Below, piece after piece: positions 45,916 to 55,388 of a stretch of DNA of 64,000 bases. A model generated the notes under the pieces. The model was not told the origin of the DNA and ran no database searches. It worked only from the letters and a program-made list of their open reading frames with translations. Numbering within the stretch: position 1 is the stretch's first letter; every line of letters begins with the position of its first letter. A program made the translations under genes and the position numbers. Source of the DNA: Marinobacter sp. 1-4A (GTDB lineage: Bacteria; Pseudomonadota; Gammaproteobacteria; Pseudomonadales; Oleiphilaceae); the NCBI RefSeq assembly GCF_016597725.1, contig NZ_VCGY01000004.1, positions 124,001 to 188,000 on the forward strand, given 5' to 3'.

Positions 45916-47958
45916 TTAGAAGCTCAACTCCAACCCTGCATACCAAGTACGGCCGGCAGCCGGCTCATAATAGCGGTCATTGCTGGCGTTGATTCGAACG
46001 TTGGCAAAATGATTTCTGTCCGTCAGGTTGCGAACGCCTGCAAAACCTTTGACGAGAAGCTTTCTTCCTACGTAAAACGTGTTCCCGCCACGCAGGTTGG
46101 CCAACCAGTAGTCCTCAACTTTCACGCTGTTCGCATCATCCGCAAACGTGCTTCCGACATAGCGGGTTTCTAACGTTACAAAGGTGCCACCCAAGCCCTG
46201 CCACTGTAGTCGGTTGGACCAGAGTTGTTCTGGCAGTCCCGGCAGCCGGTTTCCACGATAATCGTTGCCGCCTGATGTGTACTCATCAAATGTGTAGTCC
46301 GCCAAGGTGAGGGCAGTTTCAAGCCGCCAACTTTGGTTAAGCAGCCAGCCCGCCGTGGCTTCTATGCCTTTTCTCGTTGTGTCTCCGGCATTGCGGTAGA
46401 AGGTTCTGTCATCAGGCCCGGGTAGCTGGTAGGGAATTAGCTCATCGCGAACATCTACCCAAAACAATGTGAGGTCGTAATCCATTCCGTAATCAAAGGC
46501 ACCACGCAGTCCCAGTTCATGATTGAGGGATTTTTGCGGTTGAGTATCAGGGTTTAGCCCGCCTACGCCGGATGGGTTGGCGAATTCCGAGAAGGTTGGG
46601 GTCTCAAAGGCGGTACTGATATTGGTAAAAATTTGGTGGTTAGGCAGGTAGCGATAGCTTAACCCTGCAGAACCGCTCCATTCCCTGAAGGTGCGATCCC
46701 CACTTTGGTCTCCATCGAAAAGATACTCGTCGGAAACGTCCATCTGAATTCGATCGAATCGACCGCCAATGGATAGAATCAACTGGTCCGTTAAGTTCAA
46801 GTCGCCCTGAGCGAAGGTGCTCAAGGAGGTGGCAGTTTGAAGCTCATCTGCGGTTAATCCCTGCAAATCACCACCGAAACTCATTTGTGTTCGAATGCGG
46901 TCGTCCCGTTGTTCCCGGGCTTCCACTCCAGCTACATATCGAAACGGCAAACCTGCAACCTTGAATGACTGGCGATAGTCTGTGCTCGCCCCGAAGTAGT
47001 CTCTGTTGTAGTCAATACGGCTGGGACCAGGAAAAGGAAGCTGCTGTTCGAAGTTGCGCCGCAGGTAGTAAACCTTCCCACGCAGTTCCCCAGCGCCAGC
47101 TGAAAGATCCTGGTATTGCAGGCCAATTACCTGCTGGTCTACGGTTTGCCCTGTGTCATATTCCTCGGTGAAACGCCCAGCTTGGGTTCTGTCTTCAGCG
47201 ACCTGTTCTGCGGTAAGGGCGCCCGGATCTTGTGAGCGTGGGTTATCAAGCAAGTTGATGATGGTCGTGATGGAACGATCGCTGTCCATTTGCCAACGTA
47301 GCTTTGAATTGAACAGGTATTTTTCGACTTCTGCCTGATCGCGGTAGCCTTCGTAGTTCAAGGCCGAGAGGTTCACATTGTGTGACCAGTTGCCAGCGCT
47401 GCCACTGTTGCTGAGGGAAAGTTTGCCGAAGCGGTTGCTTCCACCCGTAGCGCGAACTGAGGTCTGGTCCGGGTTCCTTTGCCCGTCTGTCGTGGCCACG
47501 CTGATTACACCGCCTGCAGCATTTCCGTACAAAACCGAAGCAGGGCCTCGAATAACCTCTATGCGCTCCGCGCTGTCCAGGTCGATAGCGTCTAACTGTG
47601 CCTGCCCGTCAGGCAAGGTGTAGGGAATCCCATCTACTACAATCATTACACCCCGAACGCCAAAAGGTGCGCGGGAACCAAAGCCCCGTATTGCTACTCG
47701 CTCTCCCTGAGCATAGTTTTCCTGATTCTGCAGATAAATACCTGGCACCTGACTCAAGGTTTCATCGAGTTTCAACATGGGTTGGCCATCTTTAATGGCT
47801 TCAGACCTTATAACCGACATGGATACGGGCGTTTCGTATAGCTCTCGCTCTATTACTGGTGCTGTAACGGTGATGACTGCACCAGATTCGGCATGAGCCG
47901 CAAAGGGGATGGCTGTAAGCCCAATCAAGCAGACAATGGCAGAGTTATTGTTTTTCAT
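45916..47958 (-). CDS. pqqU: TonB-dependent receptor, PqqU/YncD type (probable PQQ uptake)
   Basis: A 680-residue outer-membrane receptor: signal peptide to about 23 ('AAHA'), plug domain (about 35-150), 22-strand barrel, terminal aromatic residue. The plug is close to E. coli YncD (PqqU) from memory: 'LQNQENYAQGERVAIRGFGS' and 'VDGIPYTLPDGQAQLDAIDL' match 'NRQNYAQDLQLSIRGFGS' and 'VDGIPATMPDGQGQTSNIDL'; 'NASNDRYYEPAAGRTWYAG' at the end also matches. PqqU imports pyrroloquinoline quinone. Its place in a PQQ-enzyme cluster supports this. It is divergent from the porin gene. Confidence 0.8.
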   Translation of the reverse strand: MKNNNSAIVCLIGLTAIPFAAHAESGAVITVTAPVIERELYETPVSMSVIRSEAIKDGQPMLKLDETLSQVPGIYLQNQENYAQGERVAIRGFGSRAPFGVRGVMIVVDGIPYTLPDGQAQLDAIDLDSAERIEVIRGPASVLYGNAAGGVISVATTDGQRNPDQTSVRATGGSNRFGKLSLSNSGSAGNWSHNVNLSALNYEGYRDQAEVEKYLFNSKLRWQMDSDRSITTIINLLDNPRSQDPGALTAEQVAEDRTQAGRFTEEYDTGQTVDQQVIGLQYQDLSAGAGELRGKVYYLRRNFEQQLPFPGPSRIDYNRDYFGASTDYRQSFKVAGLPFRYVAGVEAREQRDDRIRTQMSFGGDLQGLTADELQTATSLSTFAQGDLNLTDQLILSIGGRFDRIQMDVSDEYLFDGDQSGDRTFREWSGSAGLSYRYLPNHQIFTNISTAFETPTFSEFANPSGVGGLNPDTQPQKSLNHELGLRGAFDYGMDYDLTLFWVDVRDELIPYQLPGPDDRTFYRNAGDTTRKGIEATAGWLLNQSWRLETALTLADYTFDEYTSGGNDYRGNRLPGLPEQLWSNRLQWQGLGGTFVTLETRYVGSTFADDANSVKVEDYWLANLRGGNTFYVGRKLLVKGFAGVRNLTDRNHFANVRINASNDRYYEPAAGRTWYAGLELSF

Positions 47959-48081
47959 TACGCTGGCCTCAAGGAGTCGTTAACCCGTATCGACTGTTGT
48001 AGTAGTACCGGGATACATACTTTCAGTGATCACCCTTCGGCCTCAATGGGCCTTTCTGGTCGTAATTCTTCGAAATGAAGC

Positions 48082-48121
48082 GACCAAAGGAGTACAGCCA
48101 AAGTAGGTCTTAGTCCCAAAG
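48082..48121 (+). promoter_or_regulatory. Candidate regulator site upstream of the porin
   Basis: Contains ACCAAAGGAGTAC followed by GCCAAAG, with TGGTCG/CGACCA arms around it (from 48050). Similar words occur before exaB and exaC. It lies in the 297-base gap between the divergent pqqU-like and porin genes; the gap holds no gene. A site for a LuxR-type regulator of the ethanol regulon is my inference. Confidence 0.35.
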
Positions 48122-48255
48122 TTCTGTTTGTCCTGCCTTCTAAATGATCATTAAACCAGCCCCCTTGGCCGATTTCTCCCATTGCTTTGATAGCACAGCA
48201 TGAGGTTACACCTGCTAACCAACCGTGCAGGAATTTAAAATGGACTGGGGGATTT

Positions 48256-49356
48256 ATGAACAATAACAATTTGAAAAAGTCAGCCATGGTTTTGGCAATA
48301 ACGTCTGCTCTGGGCACAAGCATGGGTGCCAGCGCTTCCGTCGATTTGTATAACGAAGATGGTACGTCCTTTTCTGTAGATGGCTACTTCAACGCGTTTT
48401 ACGTAACCCGTGAGGATGAAGTTCCAGACACACGTGATACCCGAATCAAAATGGGCTTCCTGCCAAATACTATTGGCTTTAACTTCACCAAGGAAATGGG
48501 CGACCTGGTGTTGGGTGGTCGATCGTCATTCTGGACAACCATAAACGATAGTCTTGATTCCCCAACCGATACGGCAATTGATGTTCGCCAATTTTACGCG
48601 ACTGTGGATGGGGCATTTGGCCAGGTGCTGATGGGTAAAGATTTCGGCCTTTTCGCTCGCTCGAATATCTTCCTTGATGAAATCTTGATGGGGTTTGGCT
48701 CTCCGGGCGCGGCGGGTGGCGTGTCCTTTGGCAATATTCGAGCAGGCTACCCGTACCCAACGCCTTCCGCCCAGATAACCTATCGTTCTCCAGACCTAAG
48801 TGGGTTCCAGATTGCCGTAGGTGCTCTGGACCCAGCTGACACGGTAACGGGAGCAGGTGATGAGAACTCTGCACCGCGGATGGAATCAGAGATTACCTAT
48901 ACAGTTGATCTTGATGGTGTTGTGCTAACCGGCTGGCTGAATGGCCGGTATCAGTCCTCAACCAACGGAAACACCACCATTGATAGTTCCGGCGTCGGTT
49001 ATGGCGTAAAAGGCTCAGTTGCCGGTTTTACACTTGCTGCCTCGGGGTTCGATTCGAAAGGCAATAGCCCGGTACTGGTTGTGAATGAAGCGCTAACGGA
49101 AGACCGTGCAGACGGTTATTTGATTCAGACTTCTTACGCTTTTGGTCCAAACAAGATTGTGTTGTCCCATGGAAAAACCGACGCAGAAATCCTGAATCTA
49201 AAAACCGAAAGCAACACGTTTGGCTTCTTCCACGATGTGAACAGCAACTTCAAGTTGGTGGCCGAGTACAACATGTACGAGGATAAAAACCGAGCATCTG
49301 GCGTGATAAGCACCGACACAGACACAATTGCTATTGGCGCTATTGTTAACTTTTGA
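48256..49356 (+). CDS. Outer-membrane porin
   Basis: A 366-residue protein: signal peptide to about residue 27 ('GASAS'), then a 16-strand-like beta barrel ending in 'IAIGAIVNF' with terminal phenylalanine, as for general Gram-negative porins (Porin_4 type). GGGGGA precedes the ATG; the frame extends to 48187 without support. Its position opposite pqqU suggests use of a small alcohol or its products, though specificity is not readable. Confidence 0.85.
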   Translation: MNNNNLKKSAMVLAITSALGTSMGASASVDLYNEDGTSFSVDGYFNAFYVTREDEVPDTRDTRIKMGFLPNTIGFNFTKEMGDLVLGGRSSFWTTINDSLDSPTDTAIDVRQFYATVDGAFGQVLMGKDFGLFARSNIFLDEILMGFGSPGAAGGVSFGNIRAGYPYPTPSAQITYRSPDLSGFQIAVGALDPADTVTGAGDENSAPRMESEITYTVDLDGVVLTGWLNGRYQSSTNGNTTIDSSGVGYGVKGSVAGFTLAASGFDSKGNSPVLVVNEALTEDRADGYLIQTSYAFGPNKIVLSHGKTDAEILNLKTESNTFGFFHDVNSNFKLVAEYNMYEDKNRASGVISTDTDTIAIGAIVNF

Positions 49357-49378
49357 TTTTATGCGATTGCGGCTGATT

Positions 49379-49414
49379 AAGCGGGCGGCACGACAGCGTG
49401 TGTGCCGCCCGCTT
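49379..49414. terminator. Strong hairpin after the porin gene
   Basis: Perfect 13-bp GC-rich stem (49379-49391 with 49402-49414) and a 10-base loop, 22 bases past the porin stop. No T-tract follows, but the stem is strong enough for a transcription end or 3' stabiliser. The remaining gap to 49610 shows nothing else. Confidence 0.6.
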
Positions 49415-49610
49415 ATCAAGGCTGCTAATACCAAAGTACTGGCTTTTGCTCATGCCAAGCCATCGTGTCTTACGGGGTCGTTTTAATGCCTTATTAAACA
49501 TAAGGTTATAGTGATTGCTTTGAGTCAATCAAAAGCACTGAAGTCGCATTGGCGTGTTATCTGGATACCGTAAAATTTAGAGACAGCTATTCCCAGTGGA
49601 ACCAACCTCT

Positions 49611-50765
49611 ATGACGTCAGTATCAACCCCGCCTGCAGTACAAGTTGCAAGTTCCGGTATCCGAGCCCCGAGCTTAGCCGCACGGGATCTAGCCAGCCAA
49701 CTTCTGCACGAATACTTGGGCCATGTGTTGTTCTTTTGCTCTGCGGAGTATGACCTCGCCCAGCTGGGCTTGGCTCTTGAGCGTGAGTTTGCAGGCGTCG
49801 GACTATCAGGATGTACGTCAGCAGGTGAGATCACCGCACAGGGATACGACCGCGGCAGCATTACAGCCATCGGTTTCGATCGCCGATATTTCGCGATTAA
49901 GAGTGCATTGATCGGGGAAATGGATCGATTTACCTTGAGGGATGCCCAGAGTGTGATTGATGACCTGCTTTCTGGATGCCGAGGCCGGAAGCTTGCCCCG
50001 ATAAAGGGAAACACCTTTGCATTAACGCTATTGGATGGGCTCTCAAGCCGTGAGGAGTTAGTGCTGGCAGCCTTGAACTCTGTGCTTGGCAGCATTCCCC
50101 AATTTGGCGGTTCAGCGGGTGATGATGAACACTTGGCAGACACCTATGTATTCCACCAGGGGCGCTTTCATGCCGGAGCAGCAACCGTATTGTTGATTAA
50201 TACGCCTTTGGATTTCCGGGTGTTTACTACCCATCACTTGGTTGAAGGTAGCGAAAAGCTTGTTGTAACCCATGCGAGTTCAGATACCCGCACTGTATAC
50301 GAACTCAACGCCGAGCCCGCCGCAGAAGCCTACGCCCGTGCGGTTGGCGTAACAGTCGATGCGTTGAGCCGGGAGGTTTTTGCACTACAGCCCCTGGGCG
50401 TAAAGATTGGAAGTAATTACTTTGTACGCTCAATCCAACGGGTTAACCCTGATAAAAGCCTGACTTTTTACTGCGCCGTGGAAACGGGAATTGTGATGAC
50501 GGCCATGGCGCAAGGCTCGCTGCTCGGAGCCGTGCGGGATCAGCTGGAAGACTCCGAGCGGGTTGTCGGTAAACCCTTGGTGACTATCGGATGTGATTGC
50601 TTTTTGCGCAGATTGGAGTCAGAGCTGACTGGTCAATCAGAGGCAGTTTCAGGCTTTTTAAGCCGCCATAAAGTGGTTGGATTCAATACCTACGGTGAGC
50701 AGTACAACGGAATGCACATCAACCAGACATTTACGGGGGTGGTCATTGGTCAACCCGATCGCTAG
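49611..50765 (+). CDS. nosP: NosP-like FIST domain protein (nitric oxide sensor)
   Basis: A 384-residue FIST protein: FIST_N (about 35-230, 'VGLSGCTSAGEITAQGYDRGS', 'LLDGLSSREELVLAALN') and FIST_C (about 230-370, 'VVGFNTYGEQYNGMHINQTF'). In P. aeruginosa the same pair is PA1975 (NosP, a heme protein binding nitric oxide) and PA1976 (NahK), beside the ethanol oxidation genes. The next gene is a NahK-like kinase overlapping by about 20 bases, which supports the name. A GTG at 49596 is an alternative start. Confidence 0.83.
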   Translation: MTSVSTPPAVQVASSGIRAPSLAARDLASQLLHEYLGHVLFFCSAEYDLAQLGLALEREFAGVGLSGCTSAGEITAQGYDRGSITAIGFDRRYFAIKSALIGEMDRFTLRDAQSVIDDLLSGCRGRKLAPIKGNTFALTLLDGLSSREELVLAALNSVLGSIPQFGGSAGDDEHLADTYVFHQGRFHAGAATVLLINTPLDFRVFTTHHLVEGSEKLVVTHASSDTRTVYELNAEPAAEAYARAVGVTVDALSREVFALQPLGVKIGSNYFVRSIQRVNPDKSLTFYCAVETGIVMTAMAQGSLLGAVRDQLEDSERVVGKPLVTIGCDCFLRRLESELTGQSEAVSGFLSRHKVVGFNTYGEQYNGMHINQTFTGVVIGQPDR

Positions 50766-53004
50766 TGCCAACGAACACTTGTTTGTAGCTTCAAGCAAGG
50801 AAGCCTGTCTGGCGACAGAGGCCCTGCAGCAAAAAGTTGCACATTTAGAGGCCGACAATGAACGTTTGCGAAAAATCAGGGACGCCCTGATCGTTCGGGT
50901 TGAATCGGGATCTGTATACAAGCCTGAGCCCTACGCGGCGTTTGAGCACTCTGTTGTGCTGGCGGAACAGGTGCGTGAACGCACCGAAGCCCTGACCCAT
51001 GCCCGCGAGGAGGCGGAGACTACTCGCCAACGCCTAAGTGATGCTATCGAGAGTATTGCTGATGGCTTTGTGCTTTTTGATCATGACCACCGTTTGATTC
51101 AAAGCAACAGCCGTTTTCGAAGTTATTGGCGTCAGGCAGGAGTGGCCATGCCTTCGCCCGGCACCCATATCAATGATGTTCGCGCACTTGCCATGAACTC
51201 CGGAATGATCCTCGAGGAACACAGCGAACCAGGCTCTGAGGGTGAGGTGTTTTTACTCAGCAATGAGCGCTGGGTGCAAATGACCGAACGCCCCACCCGT
51301 GAGGGCGGTTTGGTTGTGCTTTACTCAGATATTACCGACGTAAAAAACAGCGAAATGGCGCGCCGTTTGAGTGCACTGGAGGAAAGCGAGCGCTGGATTA
51401 GGGTTGTGACCGACCATGTGCCGGCGCTGATCGCCTATGTAGGTGCAGACAACAGCATTCAGTTTTGTAATCAGGTTTATGCCGCTTGGTACGGACGCGG
51501 TGGCGAATCGCCTTTGGGCAAACGCTTGAGCGATATCCATCATCCGCATTTGTATGAGCGGCTGAAACCGTACATAGAAAGTGTAATGTCTGGAAACAGC
51601 GTCACTTTTGAATTTGAAGAGTTCGGCGAGCAAGGCCAGGAACGCTATATGCTTCGCTCATACGTGCCTAATTTTGGCGAGCAGGGTGAGATTGCCGGTT
51701 TTTTTGTTCTCATCAGGGATATCAGCGATCGGCGCAAAGCTGCGGAGGCCCTTGAGCGAGCCTATGATGAACTGGAAGCCAGGGTAACAGAACGCACCCT
51801 GGCGCTGACAGACGCAAACACCCAATTGCGGCAAGAGATCGCAGAGCGCAATGCAGCAGAAGCGCGTTTGCGGGATGCGAAACTGGAGGCTGAACGTGCC
51901 AACCTTTCCAAGACAAAATTCCTGGCGGCCGTGAGCCACGACCTGTTGCAACCGCTGAATGCTGCAAGGTTATTCACCAGCGCATTACAGGCGCACTCCT
52001 TCGGTCCAAGAGCCGAAGATCTGGTTCACTCGGTTAGTGCATCCCTGGATGATGTCGAGGGTCTGCTAGGCACCCTGGTCGACATATCCAAGCTGGATGC
52101 GGGGGTTATCAAGCCAGATGTGACTGCATTTGATCTGCGGGATCTTCTCATTAATATCGCGCGGGAATTTAGGCAGTTGGCGAATGCAGAAGGACTGCAG
52201 TTCGACTTCGTAGGAAGCTCCGCCATAGTTGAGTCGGATTCCCAGTTACTGGCACGGATTCTTCGTAACTTCCTTACTAATGCAATCCGCTACACGGGCG
52301 AAGGCAGAGTGTTGCTTGGCTCTCGCAGGGAAGCCGGTTCCGTGGTGTTGCAGGTTTGGGATACAGGCCCGGGCATTCCTCAGAATAAGCTGGTTGAGAT
52401 CTTCCAGGAATTTAAACGTGTTCATCCAACGAATTCCCAGACGGATAAAGGGCTTGGGTTGGGCTTGGCGATAGTCGATAAAATTTCTCGAATACTGAAC
52501 CATGAGGTCAGTGTGTCTTCTGAGGAAGGTAAGGGCTCCGTGTTCAGTGTTCGTGTACCTCTAGCCACACACAAGCCCAATCCAGCGCTCGTGAAGCGGG
52601 ATGCCATAACCCATATTGGCCAAGAGTTAGACGGATGCAGGTTATGGGTTGTCGATAATGATTCTGCCATTTGCCGCGGCATGAAGGTGGTGCTGGAAAC
52701 CTGGGGTTGCGAGGTGATTACGGCAGTGTCTATGGCAGATCTGGAGCGCCAACTGGACCCATCAGAAGAGCCCGTGGATGTAATACTGGCAGACTATCAT
52801 TTGGATAACGATGAGAATGGTGTTGATACAGTGGCCGCTATCAACGGGAGTCGGCGCACGCCGGTGCCGGTTGTGATGATCACCGCGAACTACACCAATG
52901 AACTGAAACAGCACATCCGCGAGTTGGGTTATGTGTTGATGAATAAGCCCGTCAAGCCACTCAAGCTTCGCAGTGCTTTGAATCACATACTACGAAGCGG
53001 CTGA
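50746..53004 (+). CDS. nahK: NahK/ErcS-like hybrid histidine kinase
   Basis: About 752 residues: coiled coil (about 20-95), PAS (about 95-200), PAS with PAC (about 215-330), coiled linker, HisKA with 'AAVSHDLLQPLNAARLF' (His398), HATPase ('NFLTNAIRYTGEG', 'DTGPGIP', 'GLGLGLAIV') and a C-terminal receiver ('WVVDNDS', 'ILADYHLDNDENG'). It is the expected partner of NosP, which in Pseudomonas inhibits kinase activity on NO binding and feeds the Gac/HptB network. The TTG at 50746 is the likely start; the frame extends to 50677 inside nosP. Confidence 0.87.
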   Translation: MVNPIASANEHLFVASSKEACLATEALQQKVAHLEADNERLRKIRDALIVRVESGSVYKPEPYAAFEHSVVLAEQVRERTEALTHAREEAETTRQRLSDAIESIADGFVLFDHDHRLIQSNSRFRSYWRQAGVAMPSPGTHINDVRALAMNSGMILEEHSEPGSEGEVFLLSNERWVQMTERPTREGGLVVLYSDITDVKNSEMARRLSALEESERWIRVVTDHVPALIAYVGADNSIQFCNQVYAAWYGRGGESPLGKRLSDIHHPHLYERLKPYIESVMSGNSVTFEFEEFGEQGQERYMLRSYVPNFGEQGEIAGFFVLIRDISDRRKAAEALERAYDELEARVTERTLALTDANTQLRQEIAERNAAEARLRDAKLEAERANLSKTKFLAAVSHDLLQPLNAARLFTSALQAHSFGPRAEDLVHSVSASLDDVEGLLGTLVDISKLDAGVIKPDVTAFDLRDLLINIAREFRQLANAEGLQFDFVGSSAIVESDSQLLARILRNFLTNAIRYTGEGRVLLGSRREAGSVVLQVWDTGPGIPQNKLVEIFQEFKRVHPTNSQTDKGLGLGLAIVDKISRILNHEVSVSSEEGKGSVFSVRVPLATHKPNPALVKRDAITHIGQELDGCRLWVVDNDSAICRGMKVVLETWGCEVITAVSMADLERQLDPSEEPVDVILADYHLDNDENGVDTVAAINGSRRTPVPVVMITANYTNELKQHIRELGYVLMNKPVKPLKLRSALNHILRSG

Positions 53005-53015
53005 GCTGTGAGTGC

Positions 53016-53041
53016 AGCCACTAGCGTTTCAGGTAGTGGCT
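53016..53041. terminator. Hairpin between convergent nahK and erbR-like genes
   Basis: AGCCACTA and TAGTGGCT form a perfect 8-bp stem with a 10-base loop, spanning the stop of the regulator gene. It could serve both convergent genes as a weak terminator. Confidence 0.4.
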
Positions 53042-53797
53042 GAAATCGACATCACCTGCCGAGAGAATGGCCTGCACTCGGTTGTGTACACCCAGCTTTC
53101 GCAGTATTGCAGACACATGGGCTTTAACAGTGGTTTCGGCAATATTGAGGTTGTAGGCAATTTGCTTGTTGGATTCGCCTTTCGCCATGCGCTCCAGCAC
53201 AAGAAGTTGGCGCCGGGTGAGAGAGTTCAGCATTTCTGCAGAAACCGGGTTTTCATCATTGCGGGTGCGCCGGTTGCTATTGCTTTCTTTACCTGTGCGA
53301 ATGATATCCGATGGTAAATACACATTACCGTTGAGAATCTGCTGAATCGCTTTGGTCATCTCCTGCCGGGGCGACGACTTGGTAATAAAGCCTACCGCGC
53401 CGTAAGTGATCGCCTGCAAAACCACCTGCTTATCTTCCTCTGCTGAGACAATAACCACGGGAATGGTTGGCGCTTCGTTTCGCAAAGTCATTAAACCGTT
53501 CAGCCCGTTCATGCCTGGCATGTTCAAATCCAGAAGAATCAGGTCGAGATCATCGTTCTCGCGAGTTACCGAAAGGGCGCTGTCCAGATCATCGGTTTGA
53601 AGAACCTCGCTACCTTCAACACCAGACACAATAACGCTGCTTATAGCCTCGCGAAAAAGAGGGTGGTCGTCAGCGATCAGAATTTTATAAGTCGGCTCCA
53701 TTAACGTGCTTGCCCGTTGGTCGTCAGTGGCGGAAGTGGTTTCCGGATTATGATAACTCGTTTCGTCTGCAAATACGGTGCTGGCTTGGTTAAGCAT
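53021..53797 (-). CDS. erbR: ErbR/AgmR-like LuxR family response regulator
   Basis: About 258 residues: a 32-residue leader, receiver domain ('[16 protein letters not shown]', phosphoacceptor in '[13 protein letters not shown]', 'FITKSSP') and LuxR helix-turn-helix ('[20 protein letters not shown]', '[20 protein letters not shown]'). It corresponds to ErbR (AgmR), which activates ethanol oxidation and PQQ genes in Pseudomonas. CAGGGGCG precedes the ATG at 53797; starting at 53701 would give the shorter form usual in the family. All receiver acidic residues are present, unlike the second regulator at 54660. Confidence 0.87.
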   Translation of the reverse strand: MLNQASTVFADETSYHNPETTSATDDQRASTLMEPTYKILIADDHPLFREAISSVIVSGVEGSEVLQTDDLDSALSVTRENDDLDLILLDLNMPGMNGLNGLMTLRNEAPTIPVVIVSAEEDKQVVLQAITYGAVGFITKSSPRQEMTKAIQQILNGNVYLPSDIIRTGKESNSNRRTRNDENPVSAEMLNSLTRRQLLVLERMAKGESNKQIAYNLNIAETTVKAHVSAILRKLGVHNRVQAILSAGDVDFSHYLKR

Positions 53798-53924
53798 GGC
53801 GACGCCCCTGATTTTTGTTGTAGTTGTGCCATTACACGCCACTGTCGTCAGGAGTTGAATGCGACCATTGCATCAAAAATTAGAGACTAAAGTACTATTT
53901 TTGACTTTTGTCAGAGCTGAATTT

Positions 53925-54455
53925 TCAGAACTCCGGTGGGACAGGGGTAATTACCTGAACAGGGAGATCAGAACTCTCCCATGAATCTATGCCGTCTTTA
54001 TACCAGAACAAGTTGGTGAAACCAGCTAGATGCAGCCGCCGGGTAGCGTTCCAGGAGAGCCAGCAGTCGGATTTACACATCACCACAACAGGGTGGTCCT
54101 GGTTGTTTGTTGTAAGCTTGAGTGCATTTTTAACAAGATAGTCCTGCCAGAGCTGACTTAGCTCGCCGCGCCCGGTATTGGGCAGCCAGAAAGCTCCAGG
54201 CACCGAGGTATGAGGTGTTGTCTCAATGAATAGTCCGGCTCTGTATTCGGAGTTGATTACATCAATCACTACTGGGCGAAGACCTGCTTTCAGTAGCGCC
54301 TGAAGCTTTTTCGTATCGATTGTTTCGGCGCCTGGGGCAGTGTCCGGCGTGGGGCTTCGGTAACGGTCGATCCGGTAGCCATCCGAGGAAAAAAGAGAGG
54401 TGGATGCCAGCACAGGCAGGGCAATAACAAGCATGAGTATACACAGAGCTTTCAT
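53925..54455 (-). CDS. Exported rhodanese-like protein, PQQ catabolism-associated cysteine-motif family
   Basis: A 176-residue protein: signal peptide to about residue 18, then a rhodanese-like fold ('VVIDVINSEYRAGL') with catalytic-loop cysteines in C127-KSD-C131-W132 ('MCKSDCWLSWNATRR'). This matches the family found with PQQ-dependent dehydrogenases (TIGR03865 as I recall). It may handle sulfane sulfur or redox chemistry in the periplasm. It lies divergent from the second regulator. Confidence 0.8.
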   Translation of the reverse strand: MKALCILMLVIALPVLASTSLFSSDGYRIDRYRSPTPDTAPGAETIDTKKLQALLKAGLRPVVIDVINSEYRAGLFIETTPHTSVPGAFWLPNTGRGELSQLWQDYLVKNALKLTTNNQDHPVVVMCKSDCWLSWNATRRLHLAGFTNLFWYKDGIDSWESSDLPVQVITPVPPEF

Positions 54456-54659
54456 CTTGGTGTTCCAGTAGCTTCACGAAGTGTAGGGACCAAACTACGT
54501 GAGCCTCAAAAAAGGGTAAATATTCGAAAAGTCGTAAATGAACAGCACTAAGTAGACAGTACTAAAGAACCATTTAGCCAGAATGGGGGCGGGGTAGGAT
54601 AAAAGCATCTTTTCTTTTTCTGGGCCTTAATCAGGCCGGGCGCTCTGAGGTGATGCACC

Positions 54660-55343
54660 ATGAAGGTCGTACTAGCAGATGGTCAACGGTTGGTAAGGGA
54701 TGCAACAGCCTGCCTGCTCAGGAGCACCATGCCGGGTATTATCGTTATGACTGCAGATAGTGGAGCGCAAGCAGTCAATGAGTACACTGATTATGCTCCG
54801 GATGTTCTTATTACTGAGGCCTTGCTTCCAGACTATTCCGGGCTAGAGCTCTGCAGGCGCATCCGCCAGAGATGGCGCAGGGCCAATGTTCTGTTTTTGT
54901 CCTCAATGGACGACCCAGGCCTTGTTAAGCAAGCGCTTGGGCTCGGGGCCCAAGGCTACATATCGAAAAACTGCAGTTCTACGGAACTGAAAAAAGCCAT
55001 AGAGAAAGCTGCGGCTGGGGAAGTGTATCTTGAACATGAATTGGCCACCCAGATGGCCATGGTGCAGTCGGGTCGTAACTGTCTTAGAAACACTGTTGGC
55101 AATAGATTAACTGAGATGACACAGCGTGAACTGGAGGTACTGATTCTAACCGCGCGCGGGGTATCCAATAAAACCATTGCCGAGCGCTTGAATATCAGTG
55201 TGAAGACCGTTGCCAACCACCTGTCTGTACTCAAAAACAAGCTGGAAATTTCATCCTCGCTTGGCCTGTTACACTTTGCCGTGGATTCCGGGCTGGTCCA
55301 GTTTGGAACTGCGGGCAGCGAAAGCCCTGCCTGCTTTAACTGA
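54660..55343 (+). CDS. LuxR family regulator with degenerate receiver (EraR/ExaE-like)
   Basis: A 227-residue NarL-type regulator. The helix-turn-helix is normal ('MTQRELEVLILTARGVSNKT', 'LNISVKTVANHLSVLKNKL'). The receiver is not: the acidic pair is D7-G8 and the phosphoacceptor aspartate is replaced by glutamate, E53 ('DVLITEALLPDYSGLEL'), while the switch 'LFLSS' and 'YISKN' remain. Glutamate there often mimics phosphorylation. It takes the place of EraR/ExaE, but no EraS/ExaD kinase gene is adjacent. Confidence 0.8.
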   Translation: MKVVLADGQRLVRDATACLLRSTMPGIIVMTADSGAQAVNEYTDYAPDVLITEALLPDYSGLELCRRIRQRWRRANVLFLSSMDDPGLVKQALGLGAQGYISKNCSSTELKKAIEKAAAGEVYLEHELATQMAMVQSGRNCLRNTVGNRLTEMTQRELEVLILTARGVSNKTIAERLNISVKTVANHLSVLKNKLEISSSLGLLHFAVDSGLVQFGTAGSESPACFN

Positions 55344-55388
55344 TTCCTGCTGGGCATCCTTTCCCTTGCGCATGAAGCTCAATCAAAT

